The notes under the pieces were generated by a model. The model ran no database searches and was not told where the DNA came from. It was given only the letters and a program-made list of their open reading frames with translations. A DNA stretch of 64,000 bases, from contig NC_066837.1 in NCBI RefSeq assembly GCF_001640805.2, positions 19,220,501 to 19,284,500 on the forward strand. Direction: 5' to 3'. The translations under genes were made by a program, and so were the position numbers. Position 1 is the stretch's first letter. The number at the start of each line of letters is the position of its first letter. This stretch comes from Lates calcarifer (Eukaryota; Chordata; Actinopteri; Centropomidae). Shown here in pieces: positions 45,839-59,400 of this stretch.

Positions 45839-46255
45839 GTACTGTGCAAAGGTCTTAGCATTTTTAGATGTTTAGATTCAACCTCAAACATATAGTCAGA
45901 GTCATAAAGACCTATCTTCAGCAACAAAAGTCCTATAACAGATTCCACAGAGCTGTGATCTCAACATCATCGAGTTAGTCTGGCTCTACAACTAGTGACC
46001 GAAAACAAAGAGAGTCTTAATCCACAGAAGAACTTCATAAGTTCTCCAAGATGCTCGGAACAACTCACTATATACATTGGAGAACTGTTGCCGGAAAACT
46101 GTGGTCACGCCAAATATTGATTTAATTTAGGGTTGTTGTTTTTTTACATTAAATGCACTTTGTATGAAGTTAAGTGATATAAAGTATTCATGGCATTATT
46201 TTTGAAAGCATACTCACTTTACTTTTGCATGAATGGTTTTCCATGGTACAGTATT
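45839..46255 (+). mobile_element. Internally deleted Tc1/mariner element
   Basis: The left end GTACTGTGCAAAGGTCTTAG is followed within about 50 bases by the 3' part of a transposase gene (CATATAGTCAGAGTCATAAA; GATCTCAACATCATCGAGTT, encoding an LNIIE motif), then the post-gene stretch GGTCACGCCAAATATTGATT and a decayed right end (TTTGAAAGCATACTCACTTT). Most of the transposase is gone and frames are broken, so it is not active. Confidence 0.75.
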
Positions 46256-49200
46256 TCCTTAATCAAATAAGACCCACATATTTCTCTGAATTTAATAAAA
46301 ATCTAATTGTACTCATATTCGCAGTCCATGTCTGTGAACAGTCATCTGGGGAAAAAAAACAGCTTCTAGAAGAAAAAAGAACCTATTAAGAACTCACATA
46401 AACTACGTCTTTTCACAGCACATTGCTCATTTAGACATTCGACCACCCAAATTTGCCCTCATCTTAAAACAATCTGTGGTAGTAGTTAGAGGGTCAAAAA
46501 GGGGTCAACTTTGCTGCATTGTTTATTAAAAGGATTTGAAACAGCTGCTGTTTTGAGACCATTTGTAGGTGAGTCACCCCATCCCACAGTCTGAAACAAG
46601 CCATAAATCAAACCAACAGTCACACCAAACTGAGCCTATCCATCTGAGAAGCTAACATACAAGGATAATGCCTTTACCACTGTCTGGTAGCTAAGGGACA
46701 TGGACACAGACAGTGTCGTGTCATTGACCCAGACAATATGTCCCTAGGCTTTAAAAGGTCAACCATAACTTAACATCCCCAGGGGAACTGGTAGTGTACC
46801 ATTTAGCTTACACCTTTATTAAGCTTGCAAACCTATATTTGGAGTCTAGAAAAAAAGAGGATATAAAAGCAAAGAAACAATTTTTGAAGTCTTAGCACCT
46901 TTGAAGAATATACCAGCAGGGCATAAATATGCGTCACATGATGAACAGTTACATGTTTTTCAGAGATGTAAATATCTCGGTGCGTGAATACCATGCTTGT
47001 CCTGTCGCTTCATGTTAGAAGGCAGGACACCAAAGAGACCAGTCACCAGTCTGATTCCCTCTCACTGGGATAAATATTAAAGCTTTACTGTGATGAGTTC
47101 TTTATGTGCTACAACACAGTCAGGCACGGCAAAAAATGTTTTGGAATATAATGTAATGTAGTAAAATGCAATCATTATATTTTGCAGTGAAAAACCCCTC
47201 TGCAGTATGACTTATACTAAATATAAACACAGACCCACTGATGCCACACTATAATTTAAATAAATCATTGCACAGTGATCTATGATAATTACATTTTGTA
47301 TTATAAAAAGGAAGTCACTTAGTCGTGATTACAAAACAAGCACAATGTGCCTCTGACCTCAAAGAGAAGCAGTTAGAAAGGCGGGAGCTTTGTAACGTCT
47401 CCGTCTGTCTGAGTACAAAGGTCAGGCTGAAGGTTAGCATTAGTTCTGGTCAAAAGGTGAAAGGTCGTAAACAGACAGGGGCAGGGGGGCGTCAGGGGAT
47501 TCCCATTTGTTTTCTCAAGGGAGTCTCCAAGTTGCCATTTGCAGTGGCTGCTTAACGCCTCACTCTGTGTTTTTGGGACAAGGGGTAGGGGGTGAGATGA
47601 GTCAGATGTTCAAATCCTTTAAATCCTAACAGAGTGCACTCTTTGATAGATCCTGGTATTTTTAGCTTGATACGCTGCTTTTATATACACAAGAGCAGGT
47701 GAATTCACAATATAAAGCACTTTTTAAAAAAGTACAAATGTTGCACAGTCCCAATAGATCTTTATTAAGACACTTGATACTGAGTGGTATGAATCTGTCA
47801 CTCATTCGTGCTGGTATTATTCACTATGAATAAGAGATGAGAACTGTGGGAGTTGTGTGAAAACTTGCAGCACAATTGAAAAGGTTCACAGCTAAACTAA
47901 ACAATAAACTGAAAAATTAACTTCATGATGTCAGTGCAAGAAAAGAGTCTAAGTAGAGTGAATATATATCCTGATCCCACTGCCTTGAGATCCTGGCAAT
48001 GTAAAATCACTGCTGTTGGAAAATAATAATTTGCTTATAAAGAAAGTGTATGACAATACAAAGGACATGAGCTGCATTCAAGTTCACAAAAGTGTATGAT
48101 TTGCATTGTGCAGTCCACTGAGCCACCAGCATGCCTCTCGCCTCTTGCACTCTGTGATAACCACAGAGCTGGGCTGCTCTGCCCTAGACCAAAGGGGCTG
48201 TTGTCAGTAACTCCAGTAGATGATTGCGTGATTGTGCACTGCCAGCTCCATAGTCAACCACAGCCTTTTTGTGGTTCATTTGTTCAATTAATTCTCCAGC
48301 AGCACTACAAGGACAGGACAGTCAATTCATGCTGCATCAGCAGCCCTTTGCTGCGCTTGGATGTTGACGCTGCTTTGAAGAGCACTGTTTTGGAGTAGAG
48401 GTGATCCTGTGATCATTTTATTTCATGCTCTCTTTTAAGGCACATTTGGTTTCATGTGCAGCTGGAATATAAGTTATTACAGAGAACTTTTTTATTAAAT
48501 AATGTTTAATGACACTGGACAGGTGTACCTAAGAAGTGCATGAGCCAACTACTGCAAAAGACTTTTGATTACTTTGCGTGTCTGGTGGACAATGACACAT
48601 TGAACACATGTACACTGGATGGCTGTAATCATCAACTCCAACAGGCGCAGCAGAGCAGGAATATGCAGCTGCTTCCAGCAAACATTACGTGCAACTCAGT
48701 TCACTCATGTTTAGATGTAAGGAGAGCAAGCCAGTTTTCACATTTCATATTTTCCACCTGCAATGCAGCATAGTTGATTGCAGCCAACAAGGTTGAAAAC
48801 AGCATTCATGCTTGTTTCTGTCTTGATTTAAACTTCCATGTCATTAAACTACTCAAAAACACACCCTGCTTTCACATAAAACTGTCATCTAAATGTTATC
48901 AATAGCTTCCTTTACCTTTTTGGCTATACTGCGAAAATTAAGTGTAATGATGAATTAAAGTTTAAACTGAGCACAATTAATCAACCGTCAGTGAGTGTGA
49001 CAGCCAAACCATTAGTCAGATTGAAACTGTGATTCTGTAATGGCCTAATGTCACTGTTTACTACTCTATTGTGTTGATGTTGAATCATCACAAAATTATG
49101 CCCATAAAACTGAAGTGTCACCAAATATGAACATGGTCAACAGTGTGGTTTAGAATTGTGTAAAAGGAAATGTTTGCTGTCTAGAAAGCCTGAAAAAGCC

Positions 49201-50149
49201 TCAAGTCTCACAGCTAACCCCCCAGGATAAAATCTTTCAGGGTGACAGTAAAGGCTTCTGTTGTAATACTTCAAATGTTGTTTAGCAGAACTTCTGTTAA
49301 CCGGAAGATAACCTGGTAGAGCTCATTTGAATGCAAAGCAGAGTAAGGAAGACATCAGAAGTAAGTCATGAGCCTCTGAGATATCTTTAACAGATCACGG
49401 TGTGGTGTCAAGTTTAATCATTAACTAGATCATTTTAAACCTCCAACTAACTCCAACCTGACAGAGCTGAAAAGTGTAGGATGACGGGGTGTGGGGTGTG
49501 GTTGTCTACCAATAAGTTGTTCATGAACATGAATCTTTCCTAAGGGACAACTGCTTCCTTGAGACATGTGATGACCTAGAATTGCAAACCTATCCTAACC
49601 TGAGTATGCAGTTATGATAACAATGTTTTAGGCCTCAGGTAGCTCTGCTGATAGAAACTTGTACCAAAACACCATCAAAGTGGGAAGATTAATAATACAG
49701 GGGAAAGTCATACTTTGAAGGAACATCCCATGTTTCTCCAGAATCTAGGTTACCAAGTAATGAAATGTGCATGTGGCCCACAGACAGAATTTGATTCCTC
49801 TTAACCTCTGCACATACTTCACCTGACGCTAGCCAATGTGAGCTCTGTGCAGTGACCCAGGGTGCTACACTCCAGTTCACAGGGTTCATATACTTTCAAT
49901 TTTAAGCTTATTGCTTGATTTGATTTGAAAACAACAAATGTAATCTTCCTTCAACTAAATAGGCCATACTGCAGTCACATAAATCACAGAATGTAGCATC
50001 ATAAAAGGTCTAAACTGAAAATGTGTTGTCATATGTATACTTGAAAAATTGCATTCTGCAGAGTTTTCTTTAAGCAATTTGCAAACCTTCTAAGGCCTGC
50101 AAAACCACTAAATGTATATATAAACATTTCTTTTTTCACCCAGACTCCT

Positions 50150-50440
50150 CTTTGCAATGTTGATTCTGCACTTTACATTCTTTCATTTTGCACTTAACCA
50201 CTGTACATATCATACCACTGTATATATTATACATATCACTGTACTGTATCTTATATATCACTGTAAATATCATCTATATTTTTATAGTCATTATTTTTTT
50301 TTTTTTTTAATTATTTTTATTCTTTTGAATTTTTATATGTATCTGTCATTCTAGAGCTGCCAAATAGTATTGCATTGTTTTGAAACAGTGACAATAAAGA
50401 CAATTATATTCTAAGACTATTCTATTTTATTCTATTCTTC
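50150..50440 (+). mobile_element. LINE 3' tail
   Basis: Opens TTTGCAATGTTGATTCTGCA, then CACTTTACATT and repeated ACTGTATAT motifs, a T-rich stretch with 16 T, CTAGAGCTGCCAAATAGTAT, the signal AATAAAG near 50395, and a short TTCTATTTTATTCTATTC end. This layout is typical of fish CR1/L2/Rex-like LINE 3' ends. No reverse transcriptase remains. Confidence 0.5.
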
Positions 50441-51170
50441 ATACACATAAAGAGCACATTTCTTCACAGTTCCCAGCAAGCTAACATTTACATTTATTGG
50501 AACTACAGACACTACAGACACCACATGGCATCCCCTGAGTCATTAGTGACTGTCATTCATATCTAAAAAGGGAAGGCCCACATCCTTCGCCGTTGCCCCT
50601 GTTATGACTCTTGCTACAGCCCCATGCTGTCTCATTCACAGCATTGTTCAATAGTTAAACAAAATACTTCCTTTTCCCCTCCTCACGCCTCCCTGGCGGG
50701 CTTGCTCACTCTCTAGAACAGACAGAGAATACATGTTGGCAAAATGTCAAGCACAAGTACTCTGTGTGTACGTGACCAACTTTATGTTACTGCTAAAAGC
50801 ACACACAGCAAAAAATAATGATGGCATGGTGTGAATTAGCATTAGCATTTATGGGTCTCTAAAATTGGGCAATGTTGCCGAACTGGGCTTCTAATCTACA
50901 TTGCACTTCCTTTCCAGCCTCCCACCCTCAGCCTCTCTCCAGCCCAGTGAATGCTCAGGATGCCAATTATGTCATTCATTTGGCCAGCAGTCTGCAGCTG
51001 ACACGCCCCCATCCCTCTCCTCCTCCCCTCTCTGCTCCCCAGAGGAGACGCCAACAATCTGGAGTCAGGAATCTGGAGTGGGACGTAGTCACTACACTGA
51101 GGAGGAGGGCTGGGTTGGAGAGGGGTGAGAAGGTAAAGACAAAATGTTCATCTGGAGGCAGGAATCTACG

Positions 51171-51445
51171 GTGGAATGGAGAAGGAGGGAGGGAGGGAGG
51201 AATGTGAGGAGGGGAAGAGAGAGGTCTATCTAGAGTCACAAATCTGTGGAACGCAGACAGCAGAGGGGGAGAATGGGAGAGAAATATGGGGAGGCAGAGG
51301 GAGGGAAAGAAAGGGGAGAAGTTAATTTGGACCAGGGAATTTTGACAGTGATGACATTCTGGCAGTGACACAGTGTTTACACTGAGCAAGGAGTAGCAGG
51401 ATGGCGGAAACAGATAAGAGGAGATGAGAGAAGAGAAGGGATAAA
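51171..51445. repeat. Polypurine tract with (GGGA)n
   Basis: A/G-rich plus strand including five GGGA-type units at about 51184-51202. In smurf2 RNA it is pyrimidine-rich. No gene. Confidence 0.75.
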
Positions 51446-53274
51446 AGAATGAGGAAAATAGACCTGAAGTTAGTTTGGAAATTCATTGTCATGGGAAATT
51501 TTACATAAAATTTACTTACAGGTTTTATCTATATTAAAGCTGAGCAGCTATTACACTATCAAATCTAATGTTGGAATCAAAGATGAAATGTCAGATTTGA
51601 AAAAAAATACAGAAACTCCACTTTTCTGGTATCTTATTTATAGCTGCATAGGAAGTCAATTGAGGAAGCCCTGCTGGCAAACAAGAGTAAACTTGCTCAG
51701 TCTTTGCCCTTAGCTCATTCACTAAAACACACATATCACACATACCGACTTAGAAAGCTGGGACAACGATGGCTGCAATTCATTGTGAATGACAATAGCC
51801 CCATCCCCTGCTGAGCTTGACAGACTCAAAAAGCAGCCAGCTACACTGCAGGGGGAAGTTGAGAGAGGTTCAACTTAATGCAAATATCCTTGGATGTAGT
51901 GTGAACGTAAGCCAGGCAAGAGCCAATCACGATCATCTTGATTCCAGAAGAAACAGACACTTAGAGTTGTTTACTACTCTATTACGCAAATGACCTTTAA
52001 GCTTTATTTATTTAAAAAGAAGAACGATGTGAAAACAAATCAAAGGCATTATTGGTGTGTGCCAACTTTCCAATTAGAGTATGTAAATTACATGCTCAAC
52101 ACAATATACTCCCATAACTACAGATGCATGAGAGGCCAGACACTGACAGCTACTTTGTGTCAGTATGTGCAAACGCACCGTAGGAAGCTATCATGGTATT
52201 CTTACAGCACATTAACAGAAATTGCCAAAGTCGGATAAGAGGCAACGTGTAGAGAGACTGAAATTAAGACAGATCATAGCGAATAAGATAAATGAGTTTT
52301 TAGATGGGGTCAAGCTGCCTCATAGTGAACAGATGGAGAATTTAGGAAACTAAGTGAGAGAGGTGACATGAAGCAGAGAGAGAAGGATGGAGGGAGGGAT
52401 AAAGAAGTAAAAGAAATAAGGAGGAGGAAACAAGCCAGAGGGAGTCAGGCTCATCGGAAGACTGAGTCACAAAGTAAATCTAATACTCATAAAGGAAGCA
52501 TTTAGGTTCAAGTTTAATTTAGATACAGTCAGGTGTAATATCATACCACAGGAAAGTCATTCCCATATGACTCATTAGGTACACGTATGGCTGGGAGATA
52601 GCTTATTTTATCTGCACGTGCTTTAGCTGATGTAAAGTCGGTCCAGCCTCATTATGAGCACAAAGCATTTGACCATACTGTATATGATTCATGCAACAAC
52701 TGTCTCAGGAATGCAGCACAGCAATCTTTGTCAGTATTTAAGCACGGGAGACCACTGCATATGAGTCATGCAAGTTCAAACTATGTGGGTTTGGACAGGT
52801 AGAGGATTTTTTGTTTCACTGATATGTGGCTAAGGCAGGGACAAAAGAAGACAATGACACCGTAAAAGGTTTTGCGTATTGTGATTCTGTGTGCTGGAGG
52901 TTGAGGTTCTCCCAAACTGAAATTAGCCCCTGCAGCTGTTCACATAACAAGCTCACAGACACAAAAAATGCAGCAATACTTTAGTTTCTAACTAATTCTA
53001 GATGCTGATTACCAGTCAAAGCACTGTACTTGTGTGCATAAAACATTCTCCTTGTGATGTTTACATAATCTTAAAAAAAAACAACAACAATAGTTGTGAG
53101 GATGCTCTATTAGCAGGTATTACACTAGAGTTTCCACTTATCTCCTTACAGATTGTGTGTTTGTGTGTCTGTACATGAGAATAACAAGCTGCATATGTGT
53201 CTGTGCTACATGTATGTGTGTGCTCATTCCCATATGGATGCCTGGATTCATTTATTAACTGTCTCTGTATGGCC

Positions 53275-53560
53275 TGTTAGTCCTTAGAAACAAGGGAATG
53301 AGAAAAGACAGGGGTAGAATAAGATGACGACCATGATTATGAAGTGGAAAACAGTATTCAGAGGTTGGGGTGGGGAGGTGGGGTTCTAGAGAGCAATAAG
53401 AAGAGGAAAAGAGAGCAATAAAAGAGGAGAACTGTGGTGATGGAAGAGGGGATAGGGACAAATAAAACACAGGTAAGAAGAAGCTGAGAAATATGACAAG
53501 GAAAATTAAAAGGAGGATAAAGGAAAAGAAAGTGCGATAAAGAAGAGAGGGGGTGAAGGA
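53275..53560. repeat. Polypurine tract
   Basis: About 290 bases with strong A/G bias on the plus strand, which explains the long low-complexity minus-strand frames here. Confidence 0.75.
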
Positions 53561-56209
53561 GGGCAGAGATGAGGCCCTGGGTAATACAACATACCAGTCC
53601 TCTCTGTATCCCACAACCAGAGGAGGAAAATCTAAGGAAAACGAGGGACAGCATATGCATTGAACAAACTAATTTCTACCTGAGACACTACCACAGCATC
53701 ACAGACACACTAACATGCGCTCTGATTTCCACTGAGTTTCACATGGGCCAAACAAGGCACTAATAAACAGTATACAAGAGAAGTGCTACCATGGAAGGCA
53801 TCATGAGATGATGTGCCCCTGTAGGTGCAAGGCAGAAGACAAAACATTCAGGTAATCACCGATTTAACACAACACAAATGTATGCAAACTCACACTCTGG
53901 CTTTGTTTTGAAAAAAATATTTTATCTCGTGACAACAACCACAAAAAAGTTCCCTCTTGCCAAACCACTGGACAGTTAACTCTGGCTCAATGTCAAAATT
54001 TGCTGCAATTTGTTCAAGTTCTTCAAACACCAACTGCAATATTGTTCCATATCATATACTGCTAACATTGCAAATTTCAAAAGACTCATCCTCTTCACTT
54101 AAAGCTTTGGCCATTCTACAGCTGGCATGCAAAGATCAAATAAAATCCATGTTGTGCAGTGTTAGGTGCTAGTGTGCAATTAAGGCTGAGTAGAGTGGAG
54201 AGTGAAACCACTCAGGTTAGTTACCATAAATATAATGTGATATCTTTCTATTCATGTGGCTACTGTATTAACTATCCTGTTGACAGAGAGGAAGGGCCTG
54301 AGAAGCAAGCTCAACAGATAGCAGTTAGATGTGTGAGACTGAATGGTGAGAGACAGACAGCTACTGTGAAGACGGAGGTAAAAGAGACAGATGGTGAGAA
54401 AGGGCAACAAAGCAGGAGACAGGGCAGCGCTCGCCATGTTTCCTGCCACTCTGAGTGTGAATGGCACGAAGAGAGGTTACTTCAGGCTACAGTAGTTTTC
54501 CTCGTCTCTGTGTACACATAAATATTCAACTGAGCCTGGCGGACTTTGATGGTGGAGCGCAGGGCTTTTTGTTGCGTGTGGGTGGAGGGAAGCAATGTGG
54601 TACAAAAACACATCCATAACAAGATCGCAAGATCCTGACTGTATTTGGCCTACATGGGCCAAAGACGGTACATTAATTAGCATGGGACAACACTGGTTGC
54701 ATTCAGAAGTATTCATTCTTACTCCCATTTTCATGCCACTAATCAGTGCCAAATTATTGACCTCCACTTTATGTCAAACAGTTAAGTTTCTTTCCAGCAT
54801 CCAACTTCAAACTCTATTCCCTCTTGTTGCACAGACCTGTACCCTTGTGGTTAAAGGTTTCACTGAAACACTGTGCTTCAGGCTGTTGTTTTTACAGCTA
54901 CATTGAGAAAGAGATTCAAACAGTAAATTTGTCAGCAAGCAACAGAATTGCCATGCATGTTACAAAATGTTGTGAAATCTCTGACTAATATGAATTATTA
55001 TATTCAAGAATGCAACAAAGCAATAAATAGCTGCAGAACGAAAACATGCCTGCTGCTGGTAAATGATGGGTCAAACCCCTTGCTGCTAAAGCACTGTAGT
55101 AAGCAATGAAGGAATCATCTTTCGTTAGTTCTGAAACTTCAGCAACGGGGAGGTAAATCCTGCTGTTATTGTGATTATGTTAAGAGTGGAGTGGGATGGT
55201 GTGGCACAGCAGCACCATACTTGATCCTCATCTCCACAATAAAAACCACTGCATCACTCATGTCCTCCGACCATCTCTCTCCCACAGTTAAACTAAAAAA
55301 CACAGACGTTGAGAGAGTGGGATGTGATTTGAGTGGCACTGTATGCAAGTGTGTGTTATGTGTTCGTACAGTAGACATGCTGAGTGGTCCACCAGATAGA
55401 GAGAGAGTCTGTCTGCAGAAACAGTAGCAGGAGAACAGTGAGGGGGAGGAAAGTGTGATCCATAAAGTCTAACCTACCATCCTGCTTCTACTGGGTTTCT
55501 TAAAACAAAAACACAACAAAAAATACCAGTGAGAAATTAGCATTTTTCTTTATTCACAAGCACAAGATAGTTAATATTTATGTTGCTTTTTTTGCTTGTA
55601 TTTGTATTAATCTGCGTGATTTTACATTGTTCAACTGAGATTTAAAAGCAACACTGTTTTTTGCAAAAAAGATGGAGATTGAGGCCAACTATGGGACTGC
55701 CAACAACATTCATTTAATAGCTTTACTTGCATTTCTTGGCCGCATCAGTGGCATGCTCTACTTCTTTAGGATTTGCCAAATATTTCAGATTTTGATATAC
55801 ATAAACATTCTTGTTGATTTGGTATAATGTTCTCTGTTGATTTGGTATTAACTTGTGCAAGTCTAAGCACTGTATGTGGGAAGATAACAGTGATGACAGT
55901 GGAATGTATGACTACTGTGGTCATTGTTATGCAAGCTCTAGGATACCTCCAAGTGATTTAAATTCAAATTAATTTATTATTTTTGCTAAGAGTCCCTGGA
56001 ATCCCCCCACAGACTCCTTGGGGTCCCCAAGCAAACTCTGACAAACAATAAGTACTGTACTGTGGTGAGGGACTGGTACAGGAAGTGAGTGAGTGTGTGT
56101 GAGTGTGTGTGTGGTTGTGTGTGGTACATCATAAGTTGAAAACAGATAAAGAAAAAAAATACACCAAACTGGAGCCACACTGGCAGAGTCGTCTGTCAGC
56201 TGTCTGGAC

Positions 56210-56410
56210 TAGATCCGGGGGTGAGTGAGGGAGAGGAAGGAAGAGAGAGAGAAATGACAGAGAGATGAGAGACATCCTGTTCAAGAAAGAAAAGAGAGTA
56301 AACGACTGAAGAGAAAAAAAAGCAGGATACAGAGACACATGACGAGAGGTTGAAGCGGGGAGGTAGAAAGTTCAGGCAGTGAGAGGAAGAGAGATGGGCA
56401 GGATGCAGTA
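56210..56410. repeat. Polypurine tract
   Basis: GAGAGA- and GAAAGA-rich plus strand over about 200 bases; no gene. Confidence 0.75.
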
Positions 56411-59400
56411 AAGTGCAAGAGCAACACTGCAGAAAAATCACATTTGTAAAGCAATTACCTGCCTTTTCACATGTTCCAAATTAAGTTTTTAAGACTCTGG
56501 TTTTTACCCTCCCTCATAATTCTCAGAGGCTGTCAGAAATGCTATGCTCTCGCCATATGAAAAGAAGAACGGTGATATTTCTCCTCCATATTCTGCAGGA
56601 AAATCCTTGTGAAGCACTTGGAAAGTTTAATGTATTCTGCATATTGAAGCCCACCTCCTCTCCAGTCCGAGGCTGTTATGCAATACTGAGGTGTTCAGTC
56701 TTTCCATTTTCCTGCTCCGAAGTACACAGATGCCACCAAGTTCCAAAGTAATTTGAAAAGCAGATAAAAACTAAGGATTGACTGAAACAACCAAAGCCTG
56801 AGAACTAAGTTTCACAAAGCTATTTGGAAAAACAGCAAGATCATAAGCTATATTGTGACCTAGAATACATGCAATGAAGAGAGGATAATATATTCTTAAA
56901 CAATAACAATCATATATATACATGCTTTGAATCCAGTGGACCTCTTTGTTGTCGTAAGATGCAGCAAGTCTTATCCTGAGATCATCTTTCAGCCAAATAT
57001 CTTATGCACAAAAGGTTTCAGTCCAGTAGAAAGCATGTAAGCTCCCTGTGTGTTACGTGGTAAAACGCAGGTCATGAGTGGAGAACAGTAAAGCTGAGTT
57101 ATGAGACTGGCAGTGCCCTGTGAGATTTCATCACTGAGTCACAGTCTCCACATATACCAAATTCGTCCTAAAATACAGCGCTGTTTTGAGATGCAGAGAC
57201 TGTGTCTGAAAATACTAAGCCAGCTTGAATTTGTCATTTTTAGCAGTAATGTTTCCAAACAAATCATTAAGGCCCGATCAGATATCAAGCAGCATTCATC
57301 TTGAGTTAATAGAGGACTGACCAGCTGCACACAGCTGACATCTCTCCAGAGCAGCGCTCCTCTTTGTCTGCTTTCCTGTGGTTGTGTTAAATGTGCTAAC
57401 CGTAATAGGAAAATCCACAAGTCAACTGAAAACAAATATATCAATGAGACGACAGGGTATAATTCCACACACCAGGAACCCGGGAGTTCCCCCCACAGCA
57501 AGAAATATGAGCACAGAGGAGTAACTAAGATGCCCACAAACAACTTCATTTGATTAGAAGATGAACAGGGTAAGGAAAGATCGAAAGGGTGGCTCTTGAT
57601 AAATCCTTAGATTCAAGGGCTACAATAATAAAATATTTGTTGTGTAGATAAAATACCACACGACACTGCCAAAATTACTCTATCACAGGAATAGCAGAGC
57701 AAAAATGCCAGTCAGCCAGACAGTCTTCTATGTGCCATCATCACAGTAACCATACAGCTGTACTTGAGCTACTGCCAGCCAGGTGAGCCATGGGTCATGG
57801 GTTAGATAAACACTACACTGACTCAGTGTCTGTTCATTACTGGAAAAAGGAAGAAAGATAGGTCAGCCAGTGACAGTACTGCTGATCTTAACTACTATGC
57901 ATATGTATTATGCAGACGGAGTCAGATGTGCTAGTGTGTCACATGCAGTAACATTTGGTATTAAAACAATGATGAAAAAGAGTGCACACTAGATAGTACC
58001 AACAGAAATTCTTCCTTTGCAAACAGCTCTCACACACACACATTCAGAGGTTTATGTATTTCCACAGCAACACACTTATAAAAACATAACTGACAAATCA
58101 AAACTAAAGTGGATATTATTAAGTGTTTACACTAACCTTCCATTTTGTAAATTAGAAACAGAGGGTGACTCTTTCAAAATCGTGGACAGTAAGAACTTTT
58201 TTTTTCCAAAATCAAGACTTTGCTCATCTTAGAGAAGTAAAATAGCCCAATAGGCCACAAGTTCAGCTTTGAGTTGAGTCATGAGGTGATATCAAGTGAA
58301 AATATGTCAAGTTAAGATATATACATTTATTGTTTGTTTTACTAATTGTGCAATGAGAATTTTTCATGTTTTGACTACAAATTAAGCAAAATGTGCCATG
58401 TTATTTTGTCTGGTCTGCTGCATCTGAAAACTGTTGTCTCCTGTATTTCCTTTCAGATTTACTGATAACAGAAATGGTAAACACAGCTGGGATGGCTGCG
58501 TCATACAGTGAACAAAATGTTTCCATATGATGAGGACGGCTACATGAGCAGTGAATGAGCATATAGAACCTGTGGAGTGCGTGTGTGTGGTCAATTGAAG
58601 TATATGCTAGTGATACAGACTAAACAGAGCCTGAGGAAGTTTGGGTATAGAGCTCTGTGCTGTGCTACAAAACCTAACCACAACACAGTGACCCCACATG
58701 CTAGAGCGAAGATCAAGCGGATACACCACAGTCACTCACATACACAGCCACATCATCGCTTTCCTGACAAGGACTGTGCACACAGACTAACCTATAATGC
58801 TGCATATTTACACTAGATGATAACTGAGCACAGCATTCACAGCCAGATGACTCACTAAGTCATTCACTGCATATGAAACACAGGTCATTACCTAGCCTAA
58901 TTACTCTTACCACAGAGAATGCACTTTACACAAGGGCTCTTATGAATAACATAAACTGAGACCATTTCATACTTTTATAGAGTCTTGCACTGACGTCTGC
59001 CTCAGATGCCAAGGAGAACAGATTCAAGCACAGACTGACAGCCTTCAGTGTTTTGCCATTTAACTACAGCCTATTAAAATCAGAAGCATCGGATATTGTC
59101 ACTGCAAAGGAGTCTTTTGTATGCTAGACTTGCTCAATAGGTTTACTACCCAATGTTGTCATGCATTTCATCTCTTAGCATTTCTCTCATAGCTGCATCC
59201 ATCCATTACTATTTCTTAAAATACCAAGGCTGTTAACATTGAGTAGTTTTGCAAAGAGAGGCGAAACTAAATAAGAATTTGACAGATGAACTCCTACAAT
59301 TCTGAGTTGAAAGCCATTTCCATGATAGTTGTTGGGTGCTCCAATATCACCACGTGGGAGTACTGTTGGCATGCACCATAAAATGGTTAACTTGCAAGTT

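Noticed and set aside
53255..53660. Minus-strand frames of 100-119 residues
   Set aside because: Low-complexity translation of a polypurine/polypyrimidine tract, not a protein.
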